Positions 23,224-35,031 of a stretch of DNA of 64,000 nt are shown here, in pieces (the stretch's first letter is position 1; every line of letters begins with the position of its first letter). This DNA is from Lutjanus erythropterus (taxonomy: Eukaryota; Chordata; Actinopteri; Lutjaniformes; Lutjanidae). The notes under the pieces were generated by a model, which was not told the origin of the DNA, made no database searches, and saw only the letters and a program-made list of their open reading frames with translations. The stretch is taken from contig CM034607.1 of the NCBI GenBank assembly GCA_020091685.1, forward strand, positions 35,840,101 through 35,904,100, given 5' to 3'. Made by a program: the position numbers and the translations under genes.

Positions 23224-24540
23224 TCAGTAGTTGAATTTTCCGGCTTCTGCTACCGGTGACGTTGCCGTGTTCGGAAGGAACAGTGGTTTTGGTGGGACTT
23301 GCGGTTTCAGTGACGCTGTTCTCCGGACGATTGCCGCCCGCTGCACATGTGGTCCTTCGCTGTAACTGTGTTGCCGCGTCAGGCAAGAGCTGGCGACAGA
23401 TGGCCGCTGGCTCTCGCCGTTGGTACTGGTGTTCACGTTAGCCGCCCCGCTGGCACTTGGGGGGCCGTTGCTGCTGCTGTTGGTGTTCATCCTGGCTAGA
23501 AAGTGTGCGTGCTGTGCCCCCCGTTGGTTGAAGCTATGGTGGCGCGGTACGGCGCCGCCCCCGCTGCCCATCTTGATGAGGGAGTGGCGCTGGGAGTGGT
23601 GGCGTGTCACCGAGACGCTGCTTCCTCCAGGTCTCTCTGGAATCACCTGTTGCTGGAGTGGAGTGGAGGAGGAGGAAGAGGAGGAAGAAGGGATGGAGGT
23701 GGAGGAGGTGGGGTTGTTGGAGGATGAGGAGGAGGATGAAGAGGAGGTGGCAGAGGAGGAGGTGGAGTTTTGAAGAGGTCCGTCCAGGCGCTTGGGGAGG
23801 CCGTCCCTCGGCAGCGTGGAGTTGCTGTAATACGAAGCTGATTCTGTCTCAGGGATCTGCTGCTGGTGATGGTGACCTCCACCGCTGCTACTGCTGTTAT
23901 TATTATGGTGGTTGCTATGGTGATGGCTGTGGTTGTAGTGGTGGGTGCGGGTCTGGCCGTGGTGGCTATGATGGTGATGGTGATGATGACTTTGTCCTCC
24001 AGAGGAGGATGAGGAGGGCCCGGGGAACAGGGAGGACGAAGACGTAGAGGTGAGGACCTTGATTCCTCCGGTCCCCGACGCGCTGACCTCATGGATGTGT
24101 TTGAGCAGCTCGTCCAGCGCTGACACGTCCACCACCGTCTGGGGAAGGGACTGCTGGGAGTGGTGGTGATGGGGGACTCCTCCACCACTGCTGCCTCCTC
24201 CTGCCGCTGCCATCGCTCGCTCATCATTCGAGATCTTCCTCTCCTCAGGGAGGTGCAGTGACGTCGAAGAAGCGCCCGCTCCGTGGGCCGCTCCGTTGCT
24301 GAAACTCTTGCTGTGGTGATGAGAGAAGGGAAACACCTGCTGTGTCAAAGAGTTCCCAACGACCGCCATGAAGCCCAGACTGGAACCAGAGCAGCTGGGA
24401 CCGGACTGAGGGGCGTTGTCCTTGGCGTTGTTGCAATTCTGGTTCTTCTCGTACTGATGGTGCCGCAGGGCCTTCATGTTCTTGATGGGAAGCTCCGGGG
24501 TGGAGTCGGGTGTGGGCAGGCCGGACAGCTCTCCGTCAGC
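23224..24540 (-). CDS. sema6 last coding exon, cytoplasmic tail
   Basis: 439 codons ending GKFNY and TGA. Opening residues include LPTPDSTPELPIKNMK. Further on are VDVSALDELLKHIHE, a run of seven His, long Ser runs, STLPRDGLPKRLDGP, RQHSYSEGP and RTASLKPQVPPKP. The proline motif is a plausible SH3-type binding site, as proposed for class 6 tails. Homopolymers make the opposite strand and other frames spuriously open. An alternative acceptor at 24552 would add SLSQ in frame. Confidence 0.92.
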   Translation of the reverse strand, partial: ADGELSGLPTPDSTPELPIKNMKALRHHQYEKNQNCNNAKDNAPQSGPSCSGSSLGFMAVVGNSLTQQVFPFSHHHSKSFSNGAAHGAGASSTSLHLPEERKISNDERAMAAAGGGSSGGGVPHHHHSQQSLPQTVVDVSALDELLKHIHEVSASGTGGIKVLTSTSSSSLFPGPSSSSSGGQSHHHHHHHSHHGQTRTHHYNHSHHHSNHHNNNSSSSGGGHHHQQQIPETESASYYSNSTLPRDGLPKRLDGPLQNSTSSSATSSSSSSSSSNNPTSSTSIPSSSSSSSSTPLQQQVIPERPGGSSVSVTRHHSQRHSLIKMGSGGGAVPRHHSFNQRGAQHAHFLARMNTNSSSNGPPSASGAANVNTSTNGESQRPSVASSCLTRQHSYSEGPHVQRAAIVRRTASLKPQVPPKPLFLPNTATSPVAEAGKFNY

Positions 24541-27500
24541 CTGAGACAGAGACTAAACAGAGGTTAGAGGTTAGAGAGTTGTCACGTCTAAGAGGTCATC
24601 ATTTCAAACCTTTTTGCCTAAAAGCACTGCAGGAATGATCTTTTCATACAAGCCAAATCTTTTGGGTCTGAATGATAACCATGACAAAAGATGAAGCTAA
24701 CTTAAATCTACAATCACCTTTGAACTTTGATTTGTTACTTTTAGTTCTTGCCACAAAATTCCTAATCACTTGGGAAAATGGACTTCAGTAGCTGTAGGGC
24801 TGTTGCAATAACTGTGTCATTCATGTTTATATCTGTTTTTTCTCTTCTTGTTTTACACCTCAGTGCATTTTAAATGAATGAATCAACGCTTCCAAAAACA
24901 ATACAAGGGTCAGTAACAGTTCAAGCTCAAGGATGGACCGATACCGAACATCAAACATGGAGGCCGTAAGTTGTGTCATGTTTTCTGTTGTTTTACTGTT
25001 TATTTCATAGGTAACCTGTTGGACTACCGTCAAGCCACATTTGAAGCTAAATAACAAGAGTGATAGGAAGTCATTTTAAAAATCAGACAAAGCCACGCAG
25101 TTGAGCCAATCTAAATAACTGCAAGGGAAATTACATCACTGCAGCAGCCCTAACACTAGCAGAGCGGCGGCAACCAACAGCTTGATTAATCAATTCAGTG
25201 AAAACTTGTAGAGACCAAAACCCTAAGATATTCAGTGTACAATGAAATAAAACAGAAAAATAACAAATCCTCAAATTTGAGAAGCAAAACGAACAAATAA
25301 TAATCTGTATTAACAGTCAGTCCATTGTCAAAATCATTTTTGACACCTGTTTCAGCAGTAAATGGATATTCATATGATATGCAGCATCTTTTACTTTCGT
25401 TGTCAGATCTTGAATTTCTTCTACTTTGTTGCCTTGAAAAGAGGCCTACTGCAGGCCTCTTTCCCAAATGATTAGCATTTTACTTATAACTCGCTGACTT
25501 AAAACAACGTTTGGCTTTTCTAAATCTTTCTAATCTCTTCAGAGCTTTGCTAAACAGAAACTCTAAATACAGTTGGCACCTGCTGGTGTTAATTTCGGAT
25601 GCTGCCTCTTCATCACCTGATCAGCTCTTTGAAGTGGCCTTTATAAGCTGCTTTTGGACTATATTGTCAATGTGAGCTAGGGTTATCTTTGACTCAGCAG
25701 GTGTTAATGGTGGGGCTGCCTGCTATAGTCCACTTAACTGTTAGTTGGTGTCAAGAGTCTAAGTGTAGGACACAGGAGCTTCTCCATGTCAGTTGGACTT
25801 TTTTTTCTGGTGCACTGCTGCTAACTGTGCTGCAGCTGCCATTAGCAAGTTGGCTCAGTTAGCAGTCCTATGGGATACGGCCGTACAGACCGATGAAGGC
25901 CGGTTTGACAGGGAATACAGCTCCTGAGGGGATTTAATGTTACAGCAGCTCTGACTGCAGTTACAATGAAGCAGGTTCAGACGGGGACAGGAAGCTTGAA
26001 GTGGTTGTGGAGTGAGTTTGTGACTTAATTTGTAAGTGCACTTTGTCCGTAGCGTTGATAAGTCCGTGAGTATTTGTTTTTGTAAAGTCGAAAGTTGTTC
26101 TTGTTGGCTTTAACTGACGATTACTCGTCGACTGGAAAAATCTTTAGTCAGGGGCAGCCCTAGTTAATGACCTCAGGCCTCAAGGTGCAAGAACAAAAAA
26201 ACATGAGTATTTCCACTATCACGCCAGTAGCCCTGCAGTATTGCCCTAAAATCCAACTATAACATGACGCCCTGCTGTAAACGTCACTTATCCTGCCAAT
26301 TTCATGTGAGTAGGACACAGACAGTCAATCTGAGGATTTAACACCCTGCTGCAGAAGCTGTTCATAAAACGAACAATGGAGGCTGAAACAGCAGGTTGTT
26401 TGTTGGAAGGATTCAGGTTCTTCAGGTTCCGTTGTGGGTCAGATTCTCAACGCTGTTCTCAGTTCTCCTGCTATATAAATATTCCATCACATCCTTATTT
26501 TGGCGGATGCTGCTAATTTGTTGTAGGACATCATCCTCTGCCCAGATAGTGAGCAGGGGCCTCATTACAAGATATTTTCCTAAGTGCTTGTGCTATCAAT
26601 AGTTAGACTTAGTTTCCAAGATAGAAAAAAAATCCTATCTTCCTATTACAGAAGCAGGTCCTAACCTCATGTCTTATCTTAATTTAGGAAATCCTGACTA
26701 GAGCTGCAAACATGATTCTTTAATCGGTACTGGTCCCATCAGTCCTGTATCTGTGTTTAAAATGTATAAAAGACTGCATGTATCCATGACAACAGCTGTC
26801 TCACTTCACTTGTCACTGGCTAGCTTGTGAATGAACAAGAAGAGACGGGTGGTCACTTTAAGCTTTGGTAGATCGGAGGAATTAGTCATCTCATGGAGGA
26901 GAAGAAACGCCACCTACTTTGAAAGTTTTCTTGCCAATTATCAACCCATGATAAGGGTTTGAATGGAAATGGCAGGCTGATCAAATTCAACATGTTCCTG
27001 GATATTTAAAGCATCATTCATTCAGTTTAAGTAACTTTTCAGTCATAATAATTAAGTGTATGCCATCTTAGGGATCCCTACCTTCAGTTAGGACACTTCT
27101 TTAATACCAAACATCCTAAATGCCTTCCTAAGCTGAGATAAGAGAGGATTTTACTTGGGGGTTTTCACTTACGAAGTTTCTGTAATGAGGCCCCAGAGCT
27201 CTAATGTCCTTGTTTGACATCTCTTCTTAATTTACCTGCATTCGTCTTTGTGCCCAAAGCCAGGTAATCCCTGCCTATAACACTTGACTCCACCTCAGGC
27301 CACGGTTAGCCCTGCTGGGTTAATTGACGGGCCATCAGCACCTGGAAACCCCTCAGAGGCACGATGTAATACCAGGGGTGACGATGGAAACAGAACTGGC
27401 TGGGGCACGCTCATGTTTGGTGTGATAGTGGAAAAGCGGCTATAGAGACCACTAATCGAACCAGAACAAATACTGCCAGCTCTGACAGGTGGCTGATTGA

Positions 27501-30500
27501 TCTTTTGCTATTTGGTGTAGAATCCTGGCTTCATCCCAGGTTGTTTCTGTATGTATGATCATTTTTATTAAAATACGATCGTTTTAAAGTCACAGTACAA
27601 CATTGCTGTATTTTGCATCTGGCAACACTGTTTCTTGTTATAAATTAATAGACTCCAAGCACCTCAAGCTGCAATATTTGCTTCTGTTGACACAGAAGAC
27701 AACATGATGGACTAGCATGAGTGTTAAACCAACCTTTAGGTGTAAAAATCAGTGGAGTGCTCCTTTAATTGTGAACAGATGAAACGTAACAGCCGTCCTA
27801 CCTGTGAGAGGCTGAGGTCGGGGTCTCCCAGTGGCAGGCCCTGGTGTCCGGGGGTGTGGAGGTGAGGCTCTGAGCGTCCGTTGGGGATGAAGGAGCTGTA
27901 CATCTTCGGGGTGGACACGTCCAGTTTGTCCTCCTGAGGGAAGACAAAGCAAAAGACTAAGAGCACTGAAAGTTTGGGAGGATAAATTCAGAGTGAAAGT
28001 GACAAAAATATCATTACACAGTGAAAGAATTTCTCATTTTTAATCTTTAAATAACACGAGGACCTGAGCTGTGAGGGGAAACTTCTTCACTGTGTTTCAG
28101 GCTGGTTTTCAATTATCATATTCCACACAGAATAATGAGGAAGTCATTTGAGCAGAGGGGTCAGAGGTCAGCGGGGAGCCGGCAGCAGCTCACACACTCA
28201 GATTCTTGCTCAAGGACACTTTGAAAAAGGATGGAGTTCATAATGAAACAGTCGATTGTAATGACTGAATAAAAGACTGAAGTGAAGCTATTAACTTATC
28301 ACGTCTCCCCCCGAGAGAAGATGAATATTAACACGGCTGCTCAGAATTCTGCTGACCGCGTCGCCGCTTCTCAGCTCGTTCTTCGACAACAAAAACCCAC
28401 TAAATCTGCCGCAGGAGGGTCTAAAATGGAGACGAGGTAACAAGTTAATTATTAAACTTCCCCTCAAACTGCGATCTGCTCCGCTCACATCATCTTTACT
28501 AATTAATCTCTAATGTAAACTGCAGCCCCACATGACGACAACATCACTTAAACAAGACCTAAGAGAAGTGACGGCTTCAGGAGTAATGGATTACATGTAT
28601 CGGGATTATGTAATCTGGATACAAAAAATGGCAACTATCACTGAACTGGATTGTATCAGATTACAAAATGCTTCACTGGGTGGAAATGTAAACACTTTTT
28701 ATCTTTAAATCAATTATACGAGGAATAAATTGCACACAACAAAGCAAGGAATGGCTGGACAAACTAATAAACTAAACAACCAACATAAAACACTTAGAGC
28801 TGCAAAGATTTATCTATTATTGATCAATTATTAAATGATTTTGCAGCAATTAATCATTTTGAGTAATTTTTTAAGTAAAAAAACTCAAAATTCTCTGATT
28901 TCAGCTTCTTAAATGTGAACATCCTTGAGTTGTGGACAAAACAAGACAAAGTAGACAAACAACTAATCGATTAATTGAGAAAATAATCAACTGATTTTTT
29001 TAAAGTCACGCTCTGAGCCCTGGTGACCTCACTGTGTCTGTGTTCCAGTATGTTTTAGAACTGATTTTAAGATTTTACTGTTGACTTTTAAAACTTCTTC
29101 TTAGATATCTGTCCACTCAGTTGAATATGAGTCGGTACGTAGTCTGAGATCTTTTCTCTGTTCCTCAGGCGCAGTTTAAAACTCAAGGTGACGGAGGGTT
29201 CGCTGTCAGAGACACAAAGTTAAAGAACGAGCTGCCTGAAGAAATCAGCTCAGCAGAGTCAGTGACTTCTTTTAAATCTCCTCTTACAACAGACATAAAA
29301 GTGTGTGAGAGTTTTTCCTCATTTGACTTCCTGTGGATGATTTTTATTGTCTGTTTTTAACGGCTTTTATTTGCTTTGATTTTATTGACTGTCCTTTTGC
29401 AAGTTGGATTTATTTGCTTGGACGTTGTTTCTGTGACCCGTTTGTCATGAAGTTGCTGCCTTGTGTGAAGAACTTTCTAACATGGGTTTAGAAAGGTGCT
29501 CTACAAATAAAGATTATTATCATTTTTATTATTCTGCAAACAGATCTATTCTCATTCTTGTGTGATCTGTAACAATAAACACATTTTATGTAAAAAAAAC
29601 AAAACCTGCATATGAATGATTTTGTTTAAACTGTGGTAATATTTACTCTCGTAGGTAAAAAGAACTGCAGTAACACAATGAGAGAAAAATGAAACGTGCA
29701 TGAAAATCATAATGTTGACTCATCTTTGTACTGAAGTATTTTCAATTGAAGCCATTTAATTTTCAACCACGCAGATAATGACAGATCAGGTTCATCTAAA
29801 GAATCTAAAGAAAAGTAAATGATCTCTACCAAGTTTGCAAAACTTTTTAACATGTATTTCAAAACTTAAGAGTTTGATTCAAAACTCAAAAAATTATAAC
29901 GTTAAGTTGCCTCGAAATTTTGAGTTGAGTCAACTTTTGTTTTCTTGATGTAAATGCATGTGTCCAGATGTTGATTGGAAATGGCAGTAAAACTTGTGCA
30001 CAAATGAACTCAAGAGAACTCAAGTTAAAAGAAGGATTTGTCTATTTATAAGGTTCTACGGTGGTGGAGAAAATGAATTATTTTTGTCTGTTTGTGGACA
30101 AATTCAACGTGTTCTTTCCCTGATAACAGACTGTCTGTCATTATTATTATATATTAATCAGTATTTGTATAAAAATACATGCTGGAGTTTTTCATTTTGG
30201 ATAAGAAAGAGGGACTTTATGAGAGTCTGATGGTAAAATAAAAGGAATCTCTTCAATTTTCTTTGTGTTAATCTCAAAAAACATTATTCTCACTCAAACT
30301 GACCACCAGTGTAAGAAACTATTTCAGTCTGGCAACTTGAGTTTCTGCTAAATTCCTTTTTTGTGTCACTTTGTTCACATTAAATCAATATTTTCTGGAG
30401 TTTTTTTTTCTTGTAGGCAGCTTCTCCATCATCCAATCAGAGTTTACGATGACACATTGCTTCTTCACACACCGTCCCCGTCCAAAGTGTCCACCCACCT

Positions 30501-30749
30501 TCGGCTGTCCGTCCAGCAGTCCGTTCAGCTTGGCGAGGGATCGCAGCGACAAGGCGTGGGGCAGCGAGGCCTCGGGGTCCTTCCCCAGCCTCCTCGCCCG
30601 CTGAGCGGCACTGCGGCTGCAGTAACACGACACCAGGAAGCCCGACAAGATGGCGCCCAGGAAGAAGGCCACCAGCACGCAGGCAATCAGCAGGGTGTAG
30701 TGGACGTTAGCGCCGGCACGCTGGTCCATCTCTGGAAGACGACGGACAC
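23224..30749 (-). CDS. Class 6 semaphorin, 3' part (transmembrane and cytoplasmic exons)
   Basis: Three - strand exons join in frame: 30749-30499, 27933-27802 and 24540-23224. Introns are 2.6 and 3.3 kb. They encode a membrane anchor, a conserved juxtamembrane segment (LRSLAKLNGLLD), a linker with VSTPKMYSSF, and a 439-residue tail holding LPTPDSTPEL, LDELLKHIHE, STLPRD and a C-terminal RTASLKPQVPPKP. This order is that of transmembrane class 6 semaphorins, axon-guidance ligands and receptors that bind plexin-A proteins and signal in reverse through the tail. Similarity seems closest to SEMA6D-type tails, but I cannot fix the paralogue. The Sema and PSI domains are absent from what I can see and should lie further right. 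Codons for all three exons are intact. Confidence 0.9.
24553..26555. other. sema6 intron sequence without recognised features
   Basis: Lies in the intron 24541-27801. AT-rich sequence with no coding signal and no repeat I can name. Confidence 0.5.
26556..27194. mobile_element. Inverted-terminal-repeat element in sema6 intron
   Basis: Left end GGGGCCTCATTACAAG and right end CTGTAATGAGGCCCC are inverted repeats about 640 bp apart. The interior holds repeated AGGAAATCCTGAC and CCTAAGCTGAGA-like blocks. A related fragment is seen at 52410-52560 (CATATTACAGAAACTTCC, TAGGAAATCCTAA). No target duplication is obvious. Confidence 0.7.
27802..27933 (-). CDS. sema6 juxtamembrane linker exon, 44 codons
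   Basis: Exactly 132 bp, phase 0 at both ends, so skipping would preserve the frame. The acceptor is TTGTCTTCCCTCAG and the donor CAG|GTAGGA. It encodes EDKLDVSTPKMYSSF, then a Gly/Pro/His-rich stretch ending DLSLSQ. The SPKLY/TPKMY-type motif is typical of class 6 cytoplasmic regions. Confidence 0.88.
28797..28990 (-). repeat. Copy of the dispersed AT-rich repeat family
   Basis: Begins AGAGCTGCAAAGATTTATC and contains GTTGTGGACAAAACAAGACA, the complement of the TGTCTTGTTTTGTCCA block in the copy at 8895-9227. It lies in a sema6 intron. Confidence 0.6.
29090..29530 (+). mobile_element. 3' end of a LINE-type retrotransposon
   Basis: A degenerate frame at 29187-29297 reads GDGGFAVRDTKLKNELPEE, then VTSFKSPLTT. 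This matches the usual C-terminal end of fish L2/Rex-like LINE reverse transcriptases (pattern AFAV-A-LWN-LP, then V-FK-LKT). It is followed by an A/T-rich 3' tail, GGTGCTCTACAAATAAAG, and ATT-rich repeats. It is 5' truncated and inactive, in a sema6 intron. Confidence 0.65.
29531..30498. other. sema6 intron sequence
   Basis: AT-rich, no features supported apart from the donor of the transmembrane exon at its right end. Confidence 0.5.
30499..30749 (-). CDS. sema6 transmembrane exon
   Basis: Encodes a single hydrophobic helix containing ACVLVAFFLGAILSGF, followed by a Cys-Tyr-Cys and basic stop-transfer residues, then GKDPEASLPHALSLRSLAKL. The acceptor is TTGTCTTCCAG at 30750-30752 and the donor is CCGAAG|GTGGGT. 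A second in-frame acceptor 18 nt downstream would start the exon at 30731. The exon begins two bases into a codon and ends in phase 0. Confidence 0.9.
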
Positions 30750-30898
30750 CTGGAAGACAAGCGAGGAGGGGACAAAAAGGGTTATTACACCTTTTTCTTT
30801 TACTGCTGCCAAAGAGCAAGAGTCATACTCTTCTAGGGTAAAAAATAACGGGTTAAATCAGCAGGAGGTCGAGAATACATTTCACTCAAAGTAGACAA

Positions 30899-31235
30899 AA
30901 TAGATGAGAGGAGGAGGAAAACAGAAGAGGGAGAGGTGAGACGGTGGAGGGAGGAAGAAAGGATGGGAGAGACAGAGACGAGGATTGAAGTTAATGAGAA
31001 AGAGGTGGTTCACAGGTGAGAAGACGGGATGACAGAGGAGGTGAAGAAGGTGAGATGTGAAGAAGAAAGAGAGAGGAGGAGAAGAAAGGAAGAGGGAGAG
31101 GACCGTGATTGGATTTGAGGGGGGAGAGAGGGGAGGGGGTGACAAAAGAATGGAGGGATGAGAGGAGGAGGAGGAGAAATGAGGGCAGGAGAAAGGATGG
31201 AGGGATGAAGGAGGAGAGATGAGATGAAAGAGAGA
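30899..31235. repeat. Polypurine (GGA/GAA) tract
   Basis: About 335 bp of the + strand are almost entirely G and A in irregular AGGAGGAGAAG-type runs. It sits 150 bp upstream of the sema6 transmembrane exon, so in pre-mRNA it is a long pyrimidine-rich stretch. It creates spurious Ser/Leu/Pro-rich frames on the - strand. Confidence 0.85.
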
Positions 31236-31318
31236 GTTTATTGTTTGGCAGCGTCGGCCTCATCAGGTCCAGATACAACATCAAAGCCTCTCAGATACAA
31301 TGACTCATCAGTCTGTCC

Positions 31319-31319
<1 letters not shown>

Positions 31320-31366
<47 letters not shown>
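31320..31366. repeat. (CA)n microsatellite
   Basis: About 23 perfect CA repeats just right of the polypurine tract. Confidence 0.97.
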
Positions 31367-31368
<2 letters not shown>

Positions 31369-33647
31369 GCAGATTAATGCTGCAGTAATCAATACTGTAA
31401 CTCATATTCTGTTACATTTTAATAAAGAATCACATGAAAGTGTTGAATATTTGTGAATGTTGCATCTCTTTTACAGAATGTTCATATTTTCATCTTGATG
31501 GTATTTTTGTATATTTTTACTTTTTACTGTATATTTGTATTTATATTTCCACCTGTTTATAATTGAGCTGAACGTTATATTTTTGTGTATTTCATTTGTT
31601 TATTCTTTGTGTGTATTCTGTAGAGTTTTATGTACAAGTGTTTTTAATGAGTTTTATGCATATAATTTATCTATTGTAGATAGATTTCTATCTTCCATAT
31701 TCCATCTTGTTATGCAGCACCTACATATATGTGTTGGTATGTACTGTGCTGGTACGCCGTCATTAAAAATAATTAGTTTTGTTTAATCTATGTGTTTTCA
31801 GGTACATTTTGTAGAAATGCTGTCAAAGTATCATTAGTCTTTATTGTATGTTTTTAACATGAATGTATTTCATGCATACACTGTGTTCTGCATCTTTGCA
31901 TGTACATTAATTCTGATAGGCACTAACCTGTGAACAATGTTTGATGATTTTTCTGAACAAACTACACATGGAACAATCTATAGCTTCAAGCTGGAACACA
32001 TGGAGCTACAGAAAGGACCGACCCGGCCCGGGCCTCCACAGCAGCAGATGTTAAAACAGCTGCTGGCTGAAATATTTACATGTATGGCATTATAATGAAT
32101 GGAAGTGTTTGAAGTCAACTGTATTGTTATAAATGTATAAATATATGTGCAGTGTAATGTAGAACTATGGTGGGATGGGAGGGTGTGGTACTGATCACCA
32201 CATGGGTGCTGAGGAGGGATGAGCACACTGATACTTTGTGTTTGTTACTGCGATGACTAGAGTCTGTTTTGAATAAAAACTACTGATATGAACACGACCT
32301 GCTGAGCAGCAAACAGCAGAAACAGTTCGAGACGAGCTGGTGAAGAAAGTGGAGCATTCAGCAGCTAAAGAGCCACACAGTTCCCTCAGGAGGTGGTGGA
32401 GACCAAAAACAGAGCTAAAAAAAAAGAGTGATTATTGGACACAAACAAAAATGAATGATCATGATGCTCTATAATTCCTGGATGTGGAAATAAACATCTG
32501 TTCGATAATAAAATTCAACTCACTAAACAAATTGGGAACTCACTAAACAAATTGGGAAAATTGAAAATGGGAAAAACAAAGATTTTCACAGTCCTTAGCT
32601 GTAAATTGAAGAATCATCTAGTGGCCTTTAGATGAACTGCAGCTGAACACAGGCTCAGTCGTGTCAAACTGCAGCTCCTATTGTTGCATTTGTGTTTGGA
32701 GTTTTTTTTGTGTGTGTGTTTTTTTTTTTGGTGACAGCGCTCGGAGGCTGCAGTCAGCGCTGTGTGATTAGCCACTTTAACAGATGAAAGCTGTGACTTT
32801 CAGGCAGCTTTTGTTTGTGTTAACCTCTGTTTTATCCTGAAGGCTTGATTGAGCACCGCAGCAGCTCTTTTCATTACCGCCGTGCTGCTTCACATTCACA
32901 GCCACACACTCACACCTGGCAGCCTCCCAGGCCTCAGAGTGACGGGTTGATTTACCTGCTGACACTCACAGTGAGTTTTACACATTTTACAACACACTGA
33001 ACGGCCTCAGCCCGCTGACAGGTGGAGGGGGACGTCTCCAGAGGATCTGGGATGATTTTATAGGGTTTCAATTCAAACTTTACTTCTTCAGTTTCAGTGA
33101 AAGAGTCCCTCCTTGCTGTATGTTGATGGATTATTTATATAAAACAAATCTTAGAGGTCAAATGGACTATGTATTAAGGACTGTCTAAAAATATGGAATA
33201 CTTTTTAAGGATTTTTTTTCTTCAGACAGAGGCATACTACAAACTGAAAGTTTCACCATCTTTACTAACAAGAACATTGTGTTCCAAATTAGATTCTTCA
33301 TGTTTGAAACACCCTGTGAACAAGACATCCTGACCTGAACAGTGTGTTCTGATTTACGCAGCAGGGCTGGACATTTGTAAAAATAGTTGTATCGCACATG
33401 ATTGCTTTAAGGTTTCAAAGTCGCGGCAGGCCAGTCCAGGAGGTCTCCGATATTAGTTATAATATAATATATTAAATATTAGTTATTGCATTCATCATCA
33501 AAAGGTTATCACATATAAATGTGTGTGATTTTGTGAAAGTTTTTTTTTTTTTACCATTTTCCAGAGTCAGAAACTAATAAATGTCTTTGGATAAACCTTT
33601 TTATGTACCTGGTATAGTCTGAAGCAGCAATATTGGGCAATCTTAAC
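31367..33647. other. Unannotated sequence, probably sema6 intron
   Basis: No exon with a compatible phase was found. A perfect 20-bp tandem duplication (CTCACTAAACAAATTGGG core) occurs at 32517-32556. Confidence 0.4.
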
Positions 33648-33651
33648 TTAA

Positions 33652-34121
33652 CCCTCTATGGTACACATTATGATGCCAGTGAGGGAAAAAATGTTTGGAG
33701 TGTTTTTATGTCTCAAAATAGACTAAATAAACATAATCTGAAGAAATTTTATTTTTATTTTTATTTTTGTTTTTGGATTTTGGGGTTTGGGATTGTACCA
33801 TAATGGTGCATAAGTGAAAAGAACGTTCCTTTTCAATTTGAACATTGTTTATTTCATAAACATATGCAAAAACATTCAATAACATCAAAAGTCACAATTC
33901 ATTTTAAATTTTTAATTAAAAGAATTATAAAAATAATTTATATATATAATATGTATGTATGTATGGTCATATGTATGTATGTATACTCATATGTATGTAT
34001 GTATGTGTATGTATGTATGTATGTATGTATGTATGTATGTATGTATGCTCATATGTATGTATGTATGTATGTATGGTCACATGTATGTATGTATGCATGA
34101 TGTCATATGTATGTGATTCTC

Positions 34122-34152
<31 letters not shown>

Positions 34153-34161
34153 TGTATAGTC

Positions 34162-34194
<33 letters not shown>

Positions 34195-34219
34195 TGTATG
34201 TATGTATGTATATATGCTC

Positions 34220-34250
<31 letters not shown>

Positions 34251-34331
34251 TGCATGGTCATATGCATATGACCATATGTATATATCTTATGCATGGTCAT
34301 ATGTATGTATGTATGTATGCATATGCAGCTC

Positions 34332-34362
<31 letters not shown>

Positions 34363-34417
34363 TGTATGTATGTATACATGGTCATATGTATATGTATGTA
34401 TGTATGCATGTATACTC

Positions 34418-34448
<31 letters not shown>

Positions 34449-34640
34449 TGCATGGTCATATGTATGACCATATGTATGTATGTATATGTGTATATGTATG
34501 TATGGTCATATGAATGTATGCATGGTCATATGTATGCATGTATAGTCATAAAGTATGTATGTATGTATGTATGTATGTATGTATGTATGTATGTATGTAT
34601 GTATGTATGTATGGTCATATGTATGTATGTATGTATGCTC

Positions 34641-34671
<31 letters not shown>

Positions 34672-34998
34672 TGTCATATGTATGTATGTATGTATGTATG
34701 TATGGTCATATCCTCTATGGTACACATTATGATGCCAGTGAGGGAAATGTGTTTATGTCTCAAAATAGACTAAATAAACATAATCTGAAGAAATTTTATT
34801 TTATTTTTATTTTTGAAGTTTTTGGGGTTAAGTTCCCTGTAGGCAACATTGTACCATAATGGTGCATAAGTGAAAAGAACGTTCCTTTTCCAATTTGAAC
34901 ATTGTTTATTTCATAAACATATGCAAAAATATTCAATAACATCAGAAGTCACAATTCATTTTAAATTTTAAATTAAAAGAATTATAAAAAGAATTTAA

Positions 34999-35031
<33 letters not shown>

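Noticed and set aside
23256-24567. Open frames antisense to or out of frame with the sema6 tail exon, up to 194 codons
   Set aside because: They overlap a clearly real exon and owe their openness to its Ser/His/Gly-rich triplet repeats.
32955-33013. Possible 59-bp - strand exon with CTGTCAG acceptor and CAG|GTAAAT donor
   Set aside because: To join the sema6 transmembrane exon it must end one base into a codon, and in that frame it contains a stop.
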